Shown here one piece after another: positions 8,320 to 15,957 of a stretch of DNA of 64,000 nt; position 1 is the first letter of the stretch, and each line of letters starts with the position of its first letter. Position numbers and translations under genes: made by a program. Where the stretch lies: assembly GCA_030426665.1 (NCBI GenBank), contig JAUHYD010000001.1, positions 124,001 to 188,000 on the forward strand, read 5' to 3'. The DNA is from Bacteroidia bacterium (GTDB taxonomy: Bacteria; Bacteroidota; Bacteroidia; Chitinophagales; Chitinophagaceae). Below the pieces are notes generated by a model. That model made no database searches. It had not been told where the DNA came from and saw only the letters and a list, made by a program, of their open reading frames with translations.

Positions 8320-8393
8320 CGGACCGGACGGGATTCGAACCCGCGACCTCCGCCGTGACAGGGCGGCATTCTAACCAGCTGAACTACCGGTCC
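8320..8393 (-). tRNA. tRNA-Asp (anticodon GTC)
   Basis: The sequence folds as a normal 74-nt tRNA: acceptor GGACCGG/CCGGTCC with discriminator G, D-arm GTTC...GAAT, anticodon stem CCGCC/GGCGG with loop CTGTCAC (anticodon GTC), and T-arm CGGG-TTCGAAT-CCCG. CCA is not encoded. The discriminator G is the aspartate identity base. It is the only intact copy of the three tRNA-Asp-like sequences here and the one next to a promoter. Confidence 0.97.
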
Positions 8394-8410
8394 TTTTGTA
8401 GTTCGGGCTG

Positions 8411-8442
8411 CAAATATAGATCGAATATTTTGAAATAGACAA
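8411..8442 (-). promoter_or_regulatory. Bacteroidota-type promoter of tRNA-Asp
   Basis: On the minus strand TTG (8442-8440), a 21-base spacer, then TATATTTG (8418-8411), a perfect match to the TAnnTTTG element. The tRNA starts 17 bases downstream. Confidence 0.75.
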
Positions 8443-8507
8443 CTGTTTATCAAAAATGACAACAATATTTTTTGATGTAATAACTAATGTGTTGTTTTCG
8501 TCGGTAA

Positions 8508-9350
8508 TTAGTTATCTAACCTTACCTCAAAAAGCTTGGGCCAGTTTTTCCCTGTAATGAATATTCTGTTCTTCTTAGCATCGTAGGCTATTCCGTTAAG
8601 CACGTCCGGTTGTCCGGGTCTGCCGGAGAACTGAGGTATACCAGCGCTTTCCCTTAAGCCATTTAAATCGGCCCTGGCAACTACTTTTCCGGTTGTCGTA
8701 TCTATCTTCAGGATACGTTCTGAACGCCACTGATTGGCGTAGATATAGCCATTAATAAGTTCCAGCTCATTGACTTCATTTACCGGCCCGTGTTCGTCAG
8801 TAACGTTCAGCTGCTTCACTATCTGCATAGTGCCGGGTTGAGCGAAATACAGAACATTGCCGCCGTCGCAGAAAATGAGGTGTGTGCCGTTGTTGGTCAT
8901 CCCCCAGCCCTCTGCATTACTGAACACAAAAGAAGACTCCTGCTTCAGCGTCTCCAGGTCATATACAAACCCCTTGCCTGATTTATAAGTAAGTTGGTAT
9001 ATTTTATTATTCAGTATGGTCATCCCCTCTCCGAAGTATCTGCTTTCCATTTTCACAGACTTAACCACTTCACCGGTTTCGGGTGTTACTTTTCTTAGCT
9101 CAGATTGACCGTATTGCCCCGTGCTTTCATACAAAAAGCCATCGTGATATTCCAGGCCCTCTGTAAACGCTCCTACATCGTGCGGGAACTGATTGACTAT
9201 ACTGTAAGGTAACGCCTGCGGTATCAGCACATCACTTTTTGTTTCCGCTAGCGTTTCTGAGTTGTTCGATTGCGAATCGTCAGAACAAGCGGCTGCAAGT
9301 AGCACAACAGCAATCAGCCAGGGTTTAAATAACTTTTTCTGTGGTATCAT
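8508..9350 (-). CDS. Glutaminyl-peptide cyclotransferase (glutamine cyclotransferase), lipoprotein
   Basis: A 280-residue protein that starts MIPQKKLFKPW, with a lipobox LLAAAC (Cys22). The body matches the bacterial/plant-type five-bladed beta-propeller glutamine cyclotransferase family: FPHDVGAFTEGLEYHDGFLY, ESTGQYGQSELR, YFGEGMTIL, EGWGMTNNGTHLI, NELELINGYIYANQW, VLNGIAYDAKKNRIFITGK. These enzymes convert N-terminal glutamine to pyroglutamate. Many Bacteroidota exported proteins begin with Gln after signal peptide removal, so a role in capping exported proteins is plausible. A longer start 45 bp upstream is possible but would put a charged leader before the signal peptide. Its start overlaps the end of the upstream gene by 26 bp. 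Confidence 0.93.
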   Translation of the reverse strand: MIPQKKLFKPWLIAVVLLAAACSDDSQSNNSETLAETKSDVLIPQALPYSIVNQFPHDVGAFTEGLEYHDGFLYESTGQYGQSELRKVTPETGEVVKSVKMESRYFGEGMTILNNKIYQLTYKSGKGFVYDLETLKQESSFVFSNAEGWGMTNNGTHLIFCDGGNVLYFAQPGTMQIVKQLNVTDEHGPVNEVNELELINGYIYANQWRSERILKIDTTTGKVVARADLNGLRESAGIPQFSGRPGQPDVLNGIAYDAKKNRIFITGKNWPKLFEVRLDN

Positions 9351-9933
9351 GTTTTCTGAATCCGATGGGATTACGTTTAGCAATTTTTTTTTCATTGTTC
9401 TCTTCTTCTTCCGGTGTACTACCCATGGCGGTAAAGCTGGATTGGAATGCGACTTCCATACCCTTAGTTATTATTTCTTCTACCACTGCCGGAGTAAGTT
9501 CTCCCGGCTTATTGATAAGGGCTAACGTAGCTATTTCCGGCGGTTCCTTATCCAGTGAGCTATAATGTGGTTGCAGAAAAGCTACAATCTGACCGGTAAT
9601 AGACGGAGTAAATGATACACTAAACCCTTCTTCGGTGTAGGCTTTTTTCTCCCCCATGCTGTTTCGGAATGTGACCAACATAGGCATGGAACCGGTTCTG
9701 AATGTAATAGAAGGCAACCTGGAATTTGTTCCCATAATGTCTTCATTATAGGCAAACAGCGTATCAACGAAAAAACCTTGTTTGTACTTCGCGTGCTGGT
9801 TAAGGTACGCTGCCATATTTTTCAGATGGTCTCTTACCATCTCATATTTTTCGAGCCACTGTTCTCTTCTGTTTTTAACCTGTGCCAGCCCTTCATCGTA
9901 TTGGTCTGCCACCTTTAAAATATTCTCAAACAT
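9325..9933 (-). CDS. Conserved-looking hypothetical protein, 202 aa
   Basis: Starts at MFENILKVADQYDEGL; the frame is open another 80 codons upstream, but that stretch looks non-coding and runs into the divergent gene's promoter region. The N-terminal 50 residues are helical and charged (KNRREQWLEKYEMVRDHLKNMAAYLN); the rest is mixed, with FRTGSMPMLVTFRNS and ITGQIVAFLQPHYS. The C terminus is acidic then basic (EEEENNEKKIAKR). There is no signal peptide or membrane segment, so it is probably cytoplasmic. I do not recognise the family. It overlaps the downstream cyclotransferase start by 26 bp, suggesting one transcript. Confidence 0.72.
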   Translation of the reverse strand: MFENILKVADQYDEGLAQVKNRREQWLEKYEMVRDHLKNMAAYLNQHAKYKQGFFVDTLFAYNEDIMGTNSRLPSITFRTGSMPMLVTFRNSMGEKKAYTEEGFSVSFTPSITGQIVAFLQPHYSSLDKEPPEIATLALINKPGELTPAVVEEIITKGMEVAFQSSFTAMGSTPEEEENNEKKIAKRNPIGFRKHDTTEKVI

Positions 9934-10108
9934 ATTCGACACTGGATTAATCGGAAATTTCCGGTACGTTAACCGTTGCAAAATAAGACATTGTAATGGA
10001 AAACAGCGGACTTGGAGATTTTTACGGATTTGTATGTCACCCGATGCCGCTTTTATGCTTGTAACAGAAAATAGTAACTTGCCGGAAACTAAGACCGTAA
10101 GCACGGAG

Positions 10109-11470
10109 ATGCAAAAACAATTTATTACTGTATTGATAACTATCGGTTGGCTGGCTGCATCGTGTGGCGACACGGATAGTCTACCTTCGAAAGTAACTTA
10201 TACAGAACATATAGCACCATTGTTGTACGACAATTGCACAATATGTCACCGACCCGGTGGAACTGCTCATTTCTCATTAATCACGTATGCTGACGCAAAA
10301 AAGTTCGGGCCTGCCAATGTGTATGTGACCGAGCAAAGAATCATGCCGCCATGGCCCGCCGACTACCATTATACTGAGTTTGTACGTCAACGCATACTTA
10401 CAGAGCGAGAAATAGCATTACTAAAGAAATGGGTAGATGACGGTTCGCTAAAGGGACCTGAGGAAAAGATGCCGCCGTTGCCGGCATTCCCTGTTGGTTC
10501 TGATGTGGGTGAACCGGACATGCGTATTCCTGTAGCCCCCTATTTTTTGCCTGCCAATAGCCTTGATAAGTTTCTGCTGGTAAAAGTACCGTTTGAGTTG
10601 CCATCGGACACTTTTGCGAGTCTAATAGAGTTTTCGCCGGGCAGAAACAATGTGGTACACCACGTAAACGGCGATATGGTTCGGTATGACTACGATAAAA
10701 AGTCGGACGTATTTGCAGGCGAGCGAATCGTGAATATGGCTTTGGACACTGCGACCCTTTTGCAGGCATTTGTAAGGCTGGGTGTACCGAATGACGACGG
10801 TTCCTACCCTACGCTAAAAAAATCTGTGGTAAACTACCTGCCGGGTGTGTTTGGACAAAAATACCCTGCCGGAGTTGGCGGTTATAAACTACCCAGAAAA
10901 GGTGCTTTTCTACTTAATGATTTGCACTATGGGTTCACCAGCGACGATGATGTATGGGACAGCTCCTATATAAATATCTTCTTTACAAACATACCGCCCG
11001 ACAGGCCAGTAGATGAATTTCAATTAGGGACACTAGGGATAGCACCTGTAGAGCCGGATATGCAGATAGAACCAAATACTATGAAGCATGTATCCAGCAG
11101 ATATACCATACCAAGAGACATTTCAATATTAACCGTAAACCCTCACATGCACCTGCTCGGAAAGAGTTTCAAGGCTTATGCGCTGAAGCCCGACGGTGAT
11201 ACTATCCGGCTGATATCTATTCCCAGATGGGACTTTAACTGGCAATACTTTTACACCTTCAGGAAAATGGTGAAGGTACCTGCAGGTAGCACTATCGTAG
11301 CAGAAGGTATCTATGACAACACCAGAAAGAATCTGAATAACCCTTATAGCCCACCGCGATTAGTTACCGACAATGACGGCAGCATGAAAGCAACCGACGA
11401 AATGTTTCAGTTTATAGTGACTTACCTTCCCTATCGGCCGGGTGATGAAAATATTAGCCTGGAACCTTAA
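10109..11470 (+). CDS. Cytochrome c/copper type II monooxygenase-like fusion, lipoprotein
   Basis: The start is MQKQFITVLITIGWLAASC (lipobox Cys19); the open frame runs 109 codons further upstream across the divergent promoter region and is not credible. An N-terminal haem c site, CTICH (43-47), has a possible distal Met in MPPW. The rest resembles ascorbate-dependent copper type II monooxygenases (PHM/DBM fold): HH at 184-185, His273 (DLHYGF), HMH at 346-348 and Met432 in TDEMFQF match the usual CuH and CuM ligand sets. Such proteins hydroxylate small molecules; the substrate here is unknown. The haem domain may supply electrons, which is inference. A thioredoxin-like gene follows on the same strand. 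Confidence 0.82.
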   Translation: MQKQFITVLITIGWLAASCGDTDSLPSKVTYTEHIAPLLYDNCTICHRPGGTAHFSLITYADAKKFGPANVYVTEQRIMPPWPADYHYTEFVRQRILTEREIALLKKWVDDGSLKGPEEKMPPLPAFPVGSDVGEPDMRIPVAPYFLPANSLDKFLLVKVPFELPSDTFASLIEFSPGRNNVVHHVNGDMVRYDYDKKSDVFAGERIVNMALDTATLLQAFVRLGVPNDDGSYPTLKKSVVNYLPGVFGQKYPAGVGGYKLPRKGAFLLNDLHYGFTSDDDVWDSSYINIFFTNIPPDRPVDEFQLGTLGIAPVEPDMQIEPNTMKHVSSRYTIPRDISILTVNPHMHLLGKSFKAYALKPDGDTIRLISIPRWDFNWQYFYTFRKMVKVPAGSTIVAEGIYDNTRKNLNNPYSPPRLVTDNDGSMKATDEMFQFIVTYLPYRPGDENISLEP

Positions 11471-11581
11471 AGGATGTAATTTATTACGGGAGTGGCTATT
11501 ATTGTTAAAATATCTACTTCTCAGTCGAAAGAGAAAGAAAGTATGACAATAACCTTTATTTTTACTTAAAATCAACTGAAT

Positions 11582-12199
11582 ATGAAACTTGTATACATTG
11601 CGCTTGCTGCGCTAACGCTATCATTCAGTGCCGGCAATGCTTCGGCACAGCAAACTAAGGAAATGAGTATTGGGGACGGACTACCTCGATATGGTGAGTC
11701 GATGAAGAATGCGACCGACGGTTCGGAAATACCTTATTACAAAGCAGCTGACAAAAACGGTCTGCTGGTGATGTTTTCCTGCAACACCTGTCCCTTTGTA
11801 ATCAAGAATCAAGAGACAACGATGGAAACAATTGAATATGCTCAATCTAACGGTGTGGGGGTAGTAATACTCAACTCCAACGAAGCTAAACGTGGTGGTG
11901 ATGACTCATACGGAGCTATGAAAGATTACGGTAAGGAGCAGGGGTATGATGTACCATACCTGGTAGACGAAAACGCAAGTCTGGCAGATATGTTTGGCGC
12001 CAACCACACTCCGGAGGTTTTTCTGTTTAACAACCAAAACAAACTTGTTTATAAAGGAGCAATGAATGACAACCCTCGTTCTCCGGAGAATGCCAAATTA
12101 AATTATGTGGCCAATGCGATAGACGCAATGGTATCGGGCAAGAAAATAGACCCGGAAACCACCAAATCAATCGGCTGCAGCATAAAACGCAGTAAGTAA
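11582..12199 (+). CDS. Periplasmic thioredoxin-like protein (redoxin family)
   Basis: A 205-residue protein with a signal peptide (cleavage near ASAQ, residue 23) and a thioredoxin fold containing CNTCPF (Cys67, Cys70), VVILNSNEAKRGGDDSY, a cis-Pro region NHTPEVFLFN and a C-terminal GCSIK motif. This set is typical of the PRX-like/AhpC-TSA redoxin group. It probably acts as a thiol oxidoreductase in the periplasm. It follows the copper/haem protein by 111 bp on the same strand. A strong terminator lies just after it. Confidence 0.88.
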   Translation: MKLVYIALAALTLSFSAGNASAQQTKEMSIGDGLPRYGESMKNATDGSEIPYYKAADKNGLLVMFSCNTCPFVIKNQETTMETIEYAQSNGVGVVILNSNEAKRGGDDSYGAMKDYGKEQGYDVPYLVDENASLADMFGANHTPEVFLFNNQNKLVYKGAMNDNPRSPENAKLNYVANAIDAMVSGKKIDPETTKSIGCSIKRSK

Positions 12200-12219
12200 T
12201 AATATTCTAATACATCATA

Positions 12220-12254
12220 AGCACTGCCGGGAAACCGGTGGTGCTTTTTTTATT
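12220..12254 (+). terminator. Intrinsic terminator after thioredoxin-like gene
   Basis: AGCACTGCCGG, GAAA, CCGGTGGTGCT followed by a run of Ts; an 11-bp stem with a GAAA tetraloop. Confidence 0.85.
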
Positions 12255-12342
12255 TAGCCGCATATAGTAAAAGGAAATGTGAAATTAGTTTTGCATATAG
12301 CGATATAGGACGTGATGGTAGTAGCTTTATCATAAATCCACT

Positions 12343-12350
12343 TATCTTTG
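12343..12350 (+). promoter_or_regulatory. TAnnTTTG element just before the amidophosphoribosyltransferase start
   Basis: TATCTTTG ends 7 bases before the ATG. It matches the Bacteroidota -7 consensus. No good TTG is seen at the expected upstream distance. If used, transcription would start at or beside the start codon. Confidence 0.45.
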
Positions 12351-12357
12351 CTGTCTC

Positions 12358-14202
12358 ATGTCTGACGCCATAAAGCACGAATGCGGACTTGCTTATATCC
12401 GCCTGTTAAAGCCACTTTCCTTCTACCACCGAAAATACGGTTCTGCTTTTTTCGGTCTTAACAAGATGTACCTCCTGATGGAGAAGCAGCATAACCGGGG
12501 TCAGGATGGCGCCGGAATAGCTACTGTAAAGCTGAATATAGAACCGGGACACCAGTTTATGCACCGTTTGCGGTTGGCAGGTGGACAGGCAATATCGAGG
12601 CTGTACCAGAACATCAATCAAGAGGTTACTGACCTGGAAAAGATGTACCCCGAAATATTGAACCATCCCGGGCTGATGAAGGGGTATATGCGTTTTGTAG
12701 GCGAGCTGATGATGGGGCACCTGCGCTATGGTACGCAAGGCAAGAACAATGAAGAGTTTTGTCATCCGTTTGTGAAGTCGCACATCAACCCGACCCGCAA
12801 TCTAGCAATGGCGGGCAACTTTAACCTGGTGAATACCAACGAACTATTCGATAAACTGGGAAAACAACCGGGCAGCTCGCTTCAGGACAGTGATCTGGGA
12901 GCTATTATAGAAACGATACATTACTATCTGTGTAAGGCTGATGATGAAAACCCTGCTTCTCTAAATATCAAGGATATTCTGCAAAAAGCTACGGCCGACT
13001 TTGATGGCGGATATGTTTTTGCAGGACTTGTGGGAAATGGTGACAGCTTTGTGATGCGTGACCCCAACGGGATAAGACCTTGCTATTATTACAAGAGCGA
13101 TGAAGTGATAATTGCAGCATCAGAGAGGGCTGCAATTATGACCGCCTTCAATGTTCCTCAGGAAGAAGTACACATACTGAAGCCGGGTAATGCGCTGATA
13201 GTGACGCAAAACGGCAAATGCTCAGAAAATGAAATATTAGCACCACGGGAATTAAAAGCATGTAGTTTCGAAAGAATATACTTCAGCAGAGGTAGCGATC
13301 CTGAAATATATCGTGAGCGAATGGCATTAGGGTCTAACCTTGCCGGCAGAGTGCTGGAAATGCTCAATAATGACCTGAAACACACAATCGTTTCATTTAT
13401 CCCGAATACAGCGGAGACGGCTTTCTATGGTCTGATAAAGGGTTTAGAAAACTATCTGAAAGACATAAAAATCAAAAAAATTCTCGACCGGCCTGAAATG
13501 ACAGAGGAGGACTTGAGAGAGTTGCTGTATAGGCGTGTGCGCATAGAGAAGATAGCCATTAAGGATGTGAAGATGCGTACATTCATTACCGAGGATGCCT
13601 CGCGCAATGAAATGGTACAGCACGTTTATGACATCACCTATGGCACCGTGGAGTCAGGTGTAGACACACTGGTGGTAATAGATGACTCGATTGTGAGAGG
13701 CACCACACTTAAAGAGAGCATCATCAAGATGCTGAACCGTCTGAACCCGAAACGTATCATAGTGGTATCGTCAGCACCGCAAATAAGATACCCTGATTGC
13801 TACGGTATAGATATGAGCAAGATGGGCGATTTCATTGCTTTTCAGGCAGCAGTAGGATTGCTGGAAGATACCGGACAGGGTCACAAGCAACAGGAAATAT
13901 ACAGGCTGTGTAAAGAAGCTGAAGCAGCCGGAACACTTGATGAGGAAAACTTCGTCAAGGGTATTTACGAACCTTTTACCGCTGACGAAATAAGCAAAAA
14001 AATATCTCGCATGCTGCGCCACGAGGAAGTGACGGCAGAGGTAGACGTTGTGTATCAAACAATAGAAGGCCTGCATGACTCCTGCCCGCACAACACCGGC
14101 GACTGGTATTTTACGGGCAACTATCCCACAAAGGGTGGTAATCGTGTAGCGAACCGTGCCTACATGAAATACATAGAAAAACAGGAAGGCAGGGGGTATT
14201 AA
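12358..14202 (+). CDS. Amidophosphoribosyltransferase (PurF-type), long Bacteroidota form
   Basis: 614 residues. The N-terminal class II glutamine amidotransferase domain has a nucleophile candidate at Cys9 (HECGLAYIRL), QHNRGQDGAG, HLRYGTQG and RDPNGIRPCYYY. The C-terminal phosphoribosyltransferase domain has the PRPP loop LVVIDDSIVRGTT. PurF makes 5-phosphoribosylamine from PRPP and glutamine in the first step of purine synthesis. The protein is longer than the roughly 500 residues of E. coli or B. subtilis PurF, with extra segments around residues 60-110 and 360-400. A separate classical PurF may exist elsewhere, in which case this would be a paralogue. Cys9 implies removal of an eight-residue propeptide. 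Confidence 0.88.
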   Translation: MSDAIKHECGLAYIRLLKPLSFYHRKYGSAFFGLNKMYLLMEKQHNRGQDGAGIATVKLNIEPGHQFMHRLRLAGGQAISRLYQNINQEVTDLEKMYPEILNHPGLMKGYMRFVGELMMGHLRYGTQGKNNEEFCHPFVKSHINPTRNLAMAGNFNLVNTNELFDKLGKQPGSSLQDSDLGAIIETIHYYLCKADDENPASLNIKDILQKATADFDGGYVFAGLVGNGDSFVMRDPNGIRPCYYYKSDEVIIAASERAAIMTAFNVPQEEVHILKPGNALIVTQNGKCSENEILAPRELKACSFERIYFSRGSDPEIYRERMALGSNLAGRVLEMLNNDLKHTIVSFIPNTAETAFYGLIKGLENYLKDIKIKKILDRPEMTEEDLRELLYRRVRIEKIAIKDVKMRTFITEDASRNEMVQHVYDITYGTVESGVDTLVVIDDSIVRGTTLKESIIKMLNRLNPKRIIVVSSAPQIRYPDCYGIDMSKMGDFIAFQAAVGLLEDTGQGHKQQEIYRLCKEAEAAGTLDEENFVKGIYEPFTADEISKKISRMLRHEEVTAEVDVVYQTIEGLHDSCPHNTGDWYFTGNYPTKGGNRVANRAYMKYIEKQEGRGY

Positions 14203-14282
14203 AAACGTCCTGGCCAAACCTCATCAGCTGCTGAAACACTGCAGCGTGGATTAGTATTGTATAACTACTTAAAACTACAGAG

Positions 14283-14744
14283 ATGAAACTAAAACAAGGA
14301 GACAAAGCACCTGATTTTAAGATAGCAGATCAAAACGGTCATATACATTCGCTTACTAACTACAAGGGCAAGAAAGTAATACTATACTTCTATCCGAAAG
14401 ACAATACGCCAACCTGTACTGTGGAAGCCTGTAACCTAAGGGACAACTTTGATGTGCTGACCAATAAAGGTATTGTAGTACTGGGTGTAAGCCCTGACGA
14501 CGAAAAGAAACACAAGAAGTTTGAAGATAAATACAAACTACCCTTTACGCTGCTCGCCGATACCGAAAAAGAAATGGCTAATGCCTACGGCGTATGGGCA
14601 CCCAAAAAGTTTATGGGTAGAGAATACTTGGGTATTCTACGGACTACTTTTCTGATAAACGAGAAAGGGCAAATAGACCACATCATAGAAAAAGTAGTAA
14701 GCAAGGACCATACCAATCAAATATTGAACCTGTGGGGAGTGTAG
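14283..14744 (+). CDS. bcp: Thioredoxin-dependent thiol peroxidase (Bcp/PrxQ)
   Basis: A 153-residue peroxiredoxin of the usual Bcp length. The peroxidatic Cys45 lies in TPTCTVEAC and the resolving Cys50 five residues later, the spacing of E. coli Bcp; GVSPDD, ADTEKEMANAYGVW and RTTFLINEKGQI are further family motifs. It reduces peroxides with electrons from thioredoxin in the cytoplasm. The TPT in place of TPG before the cysteine is a small variation. It sits 80 bp after the purF-like gene and is followed at once by a palindrome that may end its transcript. Confidence 0.95.
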   Translation: MKLKQGDKAPDFKIADQNGHIHSLTNYKGKKVILYFYPKDNTPTCTVEACNLRDNFDVLTNKGIVVLGVSPDDEKKHKKFEDKYKLPFTLLADTEKEMANAYGVWAPKKFMGREYLGILRTTFLINEKGQIDHIIEKVVSKDHTNQILNLWGV

Positions 14745-14751
14745 AGCCATC

Positions 14752-14784
14752 AAATGCGGCACACCGCTGAGGTGTACCGCATTT
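14752..14784. repeat. REP-like palindrome, left flank of RAYT gene
   Basis: AAATGCGGCACACC, GCTGA, GGTGTACCGCATTT: a 14-bp stem with one mismatch, sharing the GGCACACC core with the palindrome on the other side of the RAYT gene. It also sits where a bcp terminator would be. Confidence 0.7.
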
Positions 14785-14807
14785 ACCTCACAATTACCCT
14801 TACCCTT

Positions 14808-15398
14808 TTACCAAATATTTTTCAGGCTGTTTTCGCCGACTATCGTCTCGGCTTTTGTGTGCAGTACGGTCCTATCAATTAGTTCTTCGGCCAAGTTGCG
14901 GTTACAAAGCGTACCATTTCTCAGCCCGGCATAGTCTTTGTACGAGGAGTATTCCCAATCTTCCATATTTGATACAAACCCTGCACGTATAGGGTTCTGA
15001 TGTATGTAGGTAAAGCATGTTGAGACATAGTTTACAGTATCTTCTGACTTGTCAAAGACGCACTTCGATAATGTATTTTGTCTTATCAGGTTTCCACTAA
15101 AACCTTGCTGCTTGTTTATCCCTTTAGTATAAGAACTGAGCATTAGTCGCATTCCTTCGCTTAATGGATTCCCTGATATCGGCACATCATTCTTAGGTTG
15201 AACAGTACGCTCATCAGCATGTATAAGAAGATGAAAATGATTTGGCATAAGTACCCACGCCAGCAAATCGCAATGCGGATGAATATACTTTCTCATCTTT
15301 CTGAGGAAATAAAGATAATTCCCTTCATTAAAGAAAATATTCTGTTTATTATTCCCTCTATTGTAAATGTGATAAATATTGCCTTCGACGAATTTCAT
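14808..15398 (-). CDS. REP-associated tyrosine transposase (RAYT, Y1/HUH)
   Basis: A 196-residue protein of the Y1_Tnp superfamily. Visible are the N-terminal IYHIYNRGNNKQ, the HUH metal motif in MPNHFHLLIH (His54, His56), a likely catalytic tyrosine in SSYTKGIN (Tyr90) and the RAYT signature YIHQNPIRAGFV. RAYTs are domesticated relatives of IS200/IS605 transposases that nick and move short palindromic REP sequences. The length and motifs are complete, so the gene looks intact. GGCACACC palindromes lie 24 bp beyond its stop and 39 bp before its start, as expected for RAYT/REP units. There is no accessory tnpB. Confidence 0.9.
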   Translation of the reverse strand: MKFVEGNIYHIYNRGNNKQNIFFNEGNYLYFLRKMRKYIHPHCDLLAWVLMPNHFHLLIHADERTVQPKNDVPISGNPLSEGMRLMLSSYTKGINKQQGFSGNLIRQNTLSKCVFDKSEDTVNYVSTCFTYIHQNPIRAGFVSNMEDWEYSSYKDYAGLRNGTLCNRNLAEELIDRTVLHTKAETIVGENSLKNIW

Positions 15399-15436
15399 TA
15401 TTGCAAAATAGAAAAATTAATAACACACAAGTACAC

Positions 15437-15469
15437 AAGTGTGGCACACCTCAAAGGTGTGCCACACTT
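15437..15469. repeat. REP-like perfect palindrome, right flank of RAYT gene
   Basis: AAGTGTGGCACACCT, CAA, AGGTGTGCCACACTT: a perfect 15-bp stem with a 3-base loop. It is related to the palindrome at 14752 through the GGCACACC core. Confidence 0.8.
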
Positions 15470-15957
15470 ACGATATTGCTTTCGTTGTTGGCATCTTGCC
15501 ATTAGAAGGAGCATACGCCCCGTTTGGCGTAAGAGTTTTCCTCTTGTGTCTAACCCATTGCGAGTCTTTTTTTGACTCGCGAAATATACACTACTGCCTA
15601 AGTCTGCCGTTATAGAAACTTTTGGCAGTTGGGCTTGTTTGGTACAGTTTTTGAGGCATATGTCAAGGGTGTTGAGTAGCGGTTATTTGTTATTTTTTGG
15701 GTAGTGGCGAGGGCGGCACGGTTGGCAACAAGTGCGCAATTTTTGTGCAACTTATATCATATAAACCGTTGATTATCAACAACTAACCTGAAATTTAAAT
15801 ATTGCAAGGCAAATGCGCAATTTTGCCCAGGCAGGTATCGCCCACCTCACAAGTTTCCGCTGAATAACGGTTTCGGTTTCCCCCATTATCCCCCAATCGG
15901 CGTGATAAATAGTAAAAAACTTTTTCTTTCCTTAGCTTCGTATTCAAATAGTATTTT
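15470..15957. other. Non-coding stretch between RAYT and the M2 peptidase
   Basis: About 490 bp without a credible gene. It holds a perfect 7-bp inverted repeat around seven Ts (15560-15580), a small TACGCC/GGCGTA hairpin (15514-15531), and two similar motifs, GTGCGCAATTTTTG near 15731 and ATGCGCAATTTTGC near 15813. The peptidase promoter is probably in the last 60 bp (TAGCTTCG is a one-mismatch match to TAnnTTTG), but I cannot fix it. Confidence 0.5.
15560..15580. repeat. Perfect inverted repeat with T7 loop
   Basis: GCGAGTC, TTTTTTT, GACTCGC. No U-tract follows on either strand, so it is not a standard terminator. Confidence 0.55.

Noticed and set aside
8256-8465. An N-terminal extension of GIY-YIG copy B running through the tRNA-Asp
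   Set aside because: The extension is a translation of the tRNA gene itself. The nuclease domain starts at the internal ATG of MGFYVY.
9782-10108. Upstream extension of the copper/haem protein by 109 codons
   Set aside because: It covers the opposite gene and the divergent promoter region; the lipoprotein signal begins at 10109.
9934-10173. Upstream extension of the 202-aa hypothetical protein
   Set aside because: It overlaps the start of the divergent gene and has no coding character; MFENILKV is a better start.
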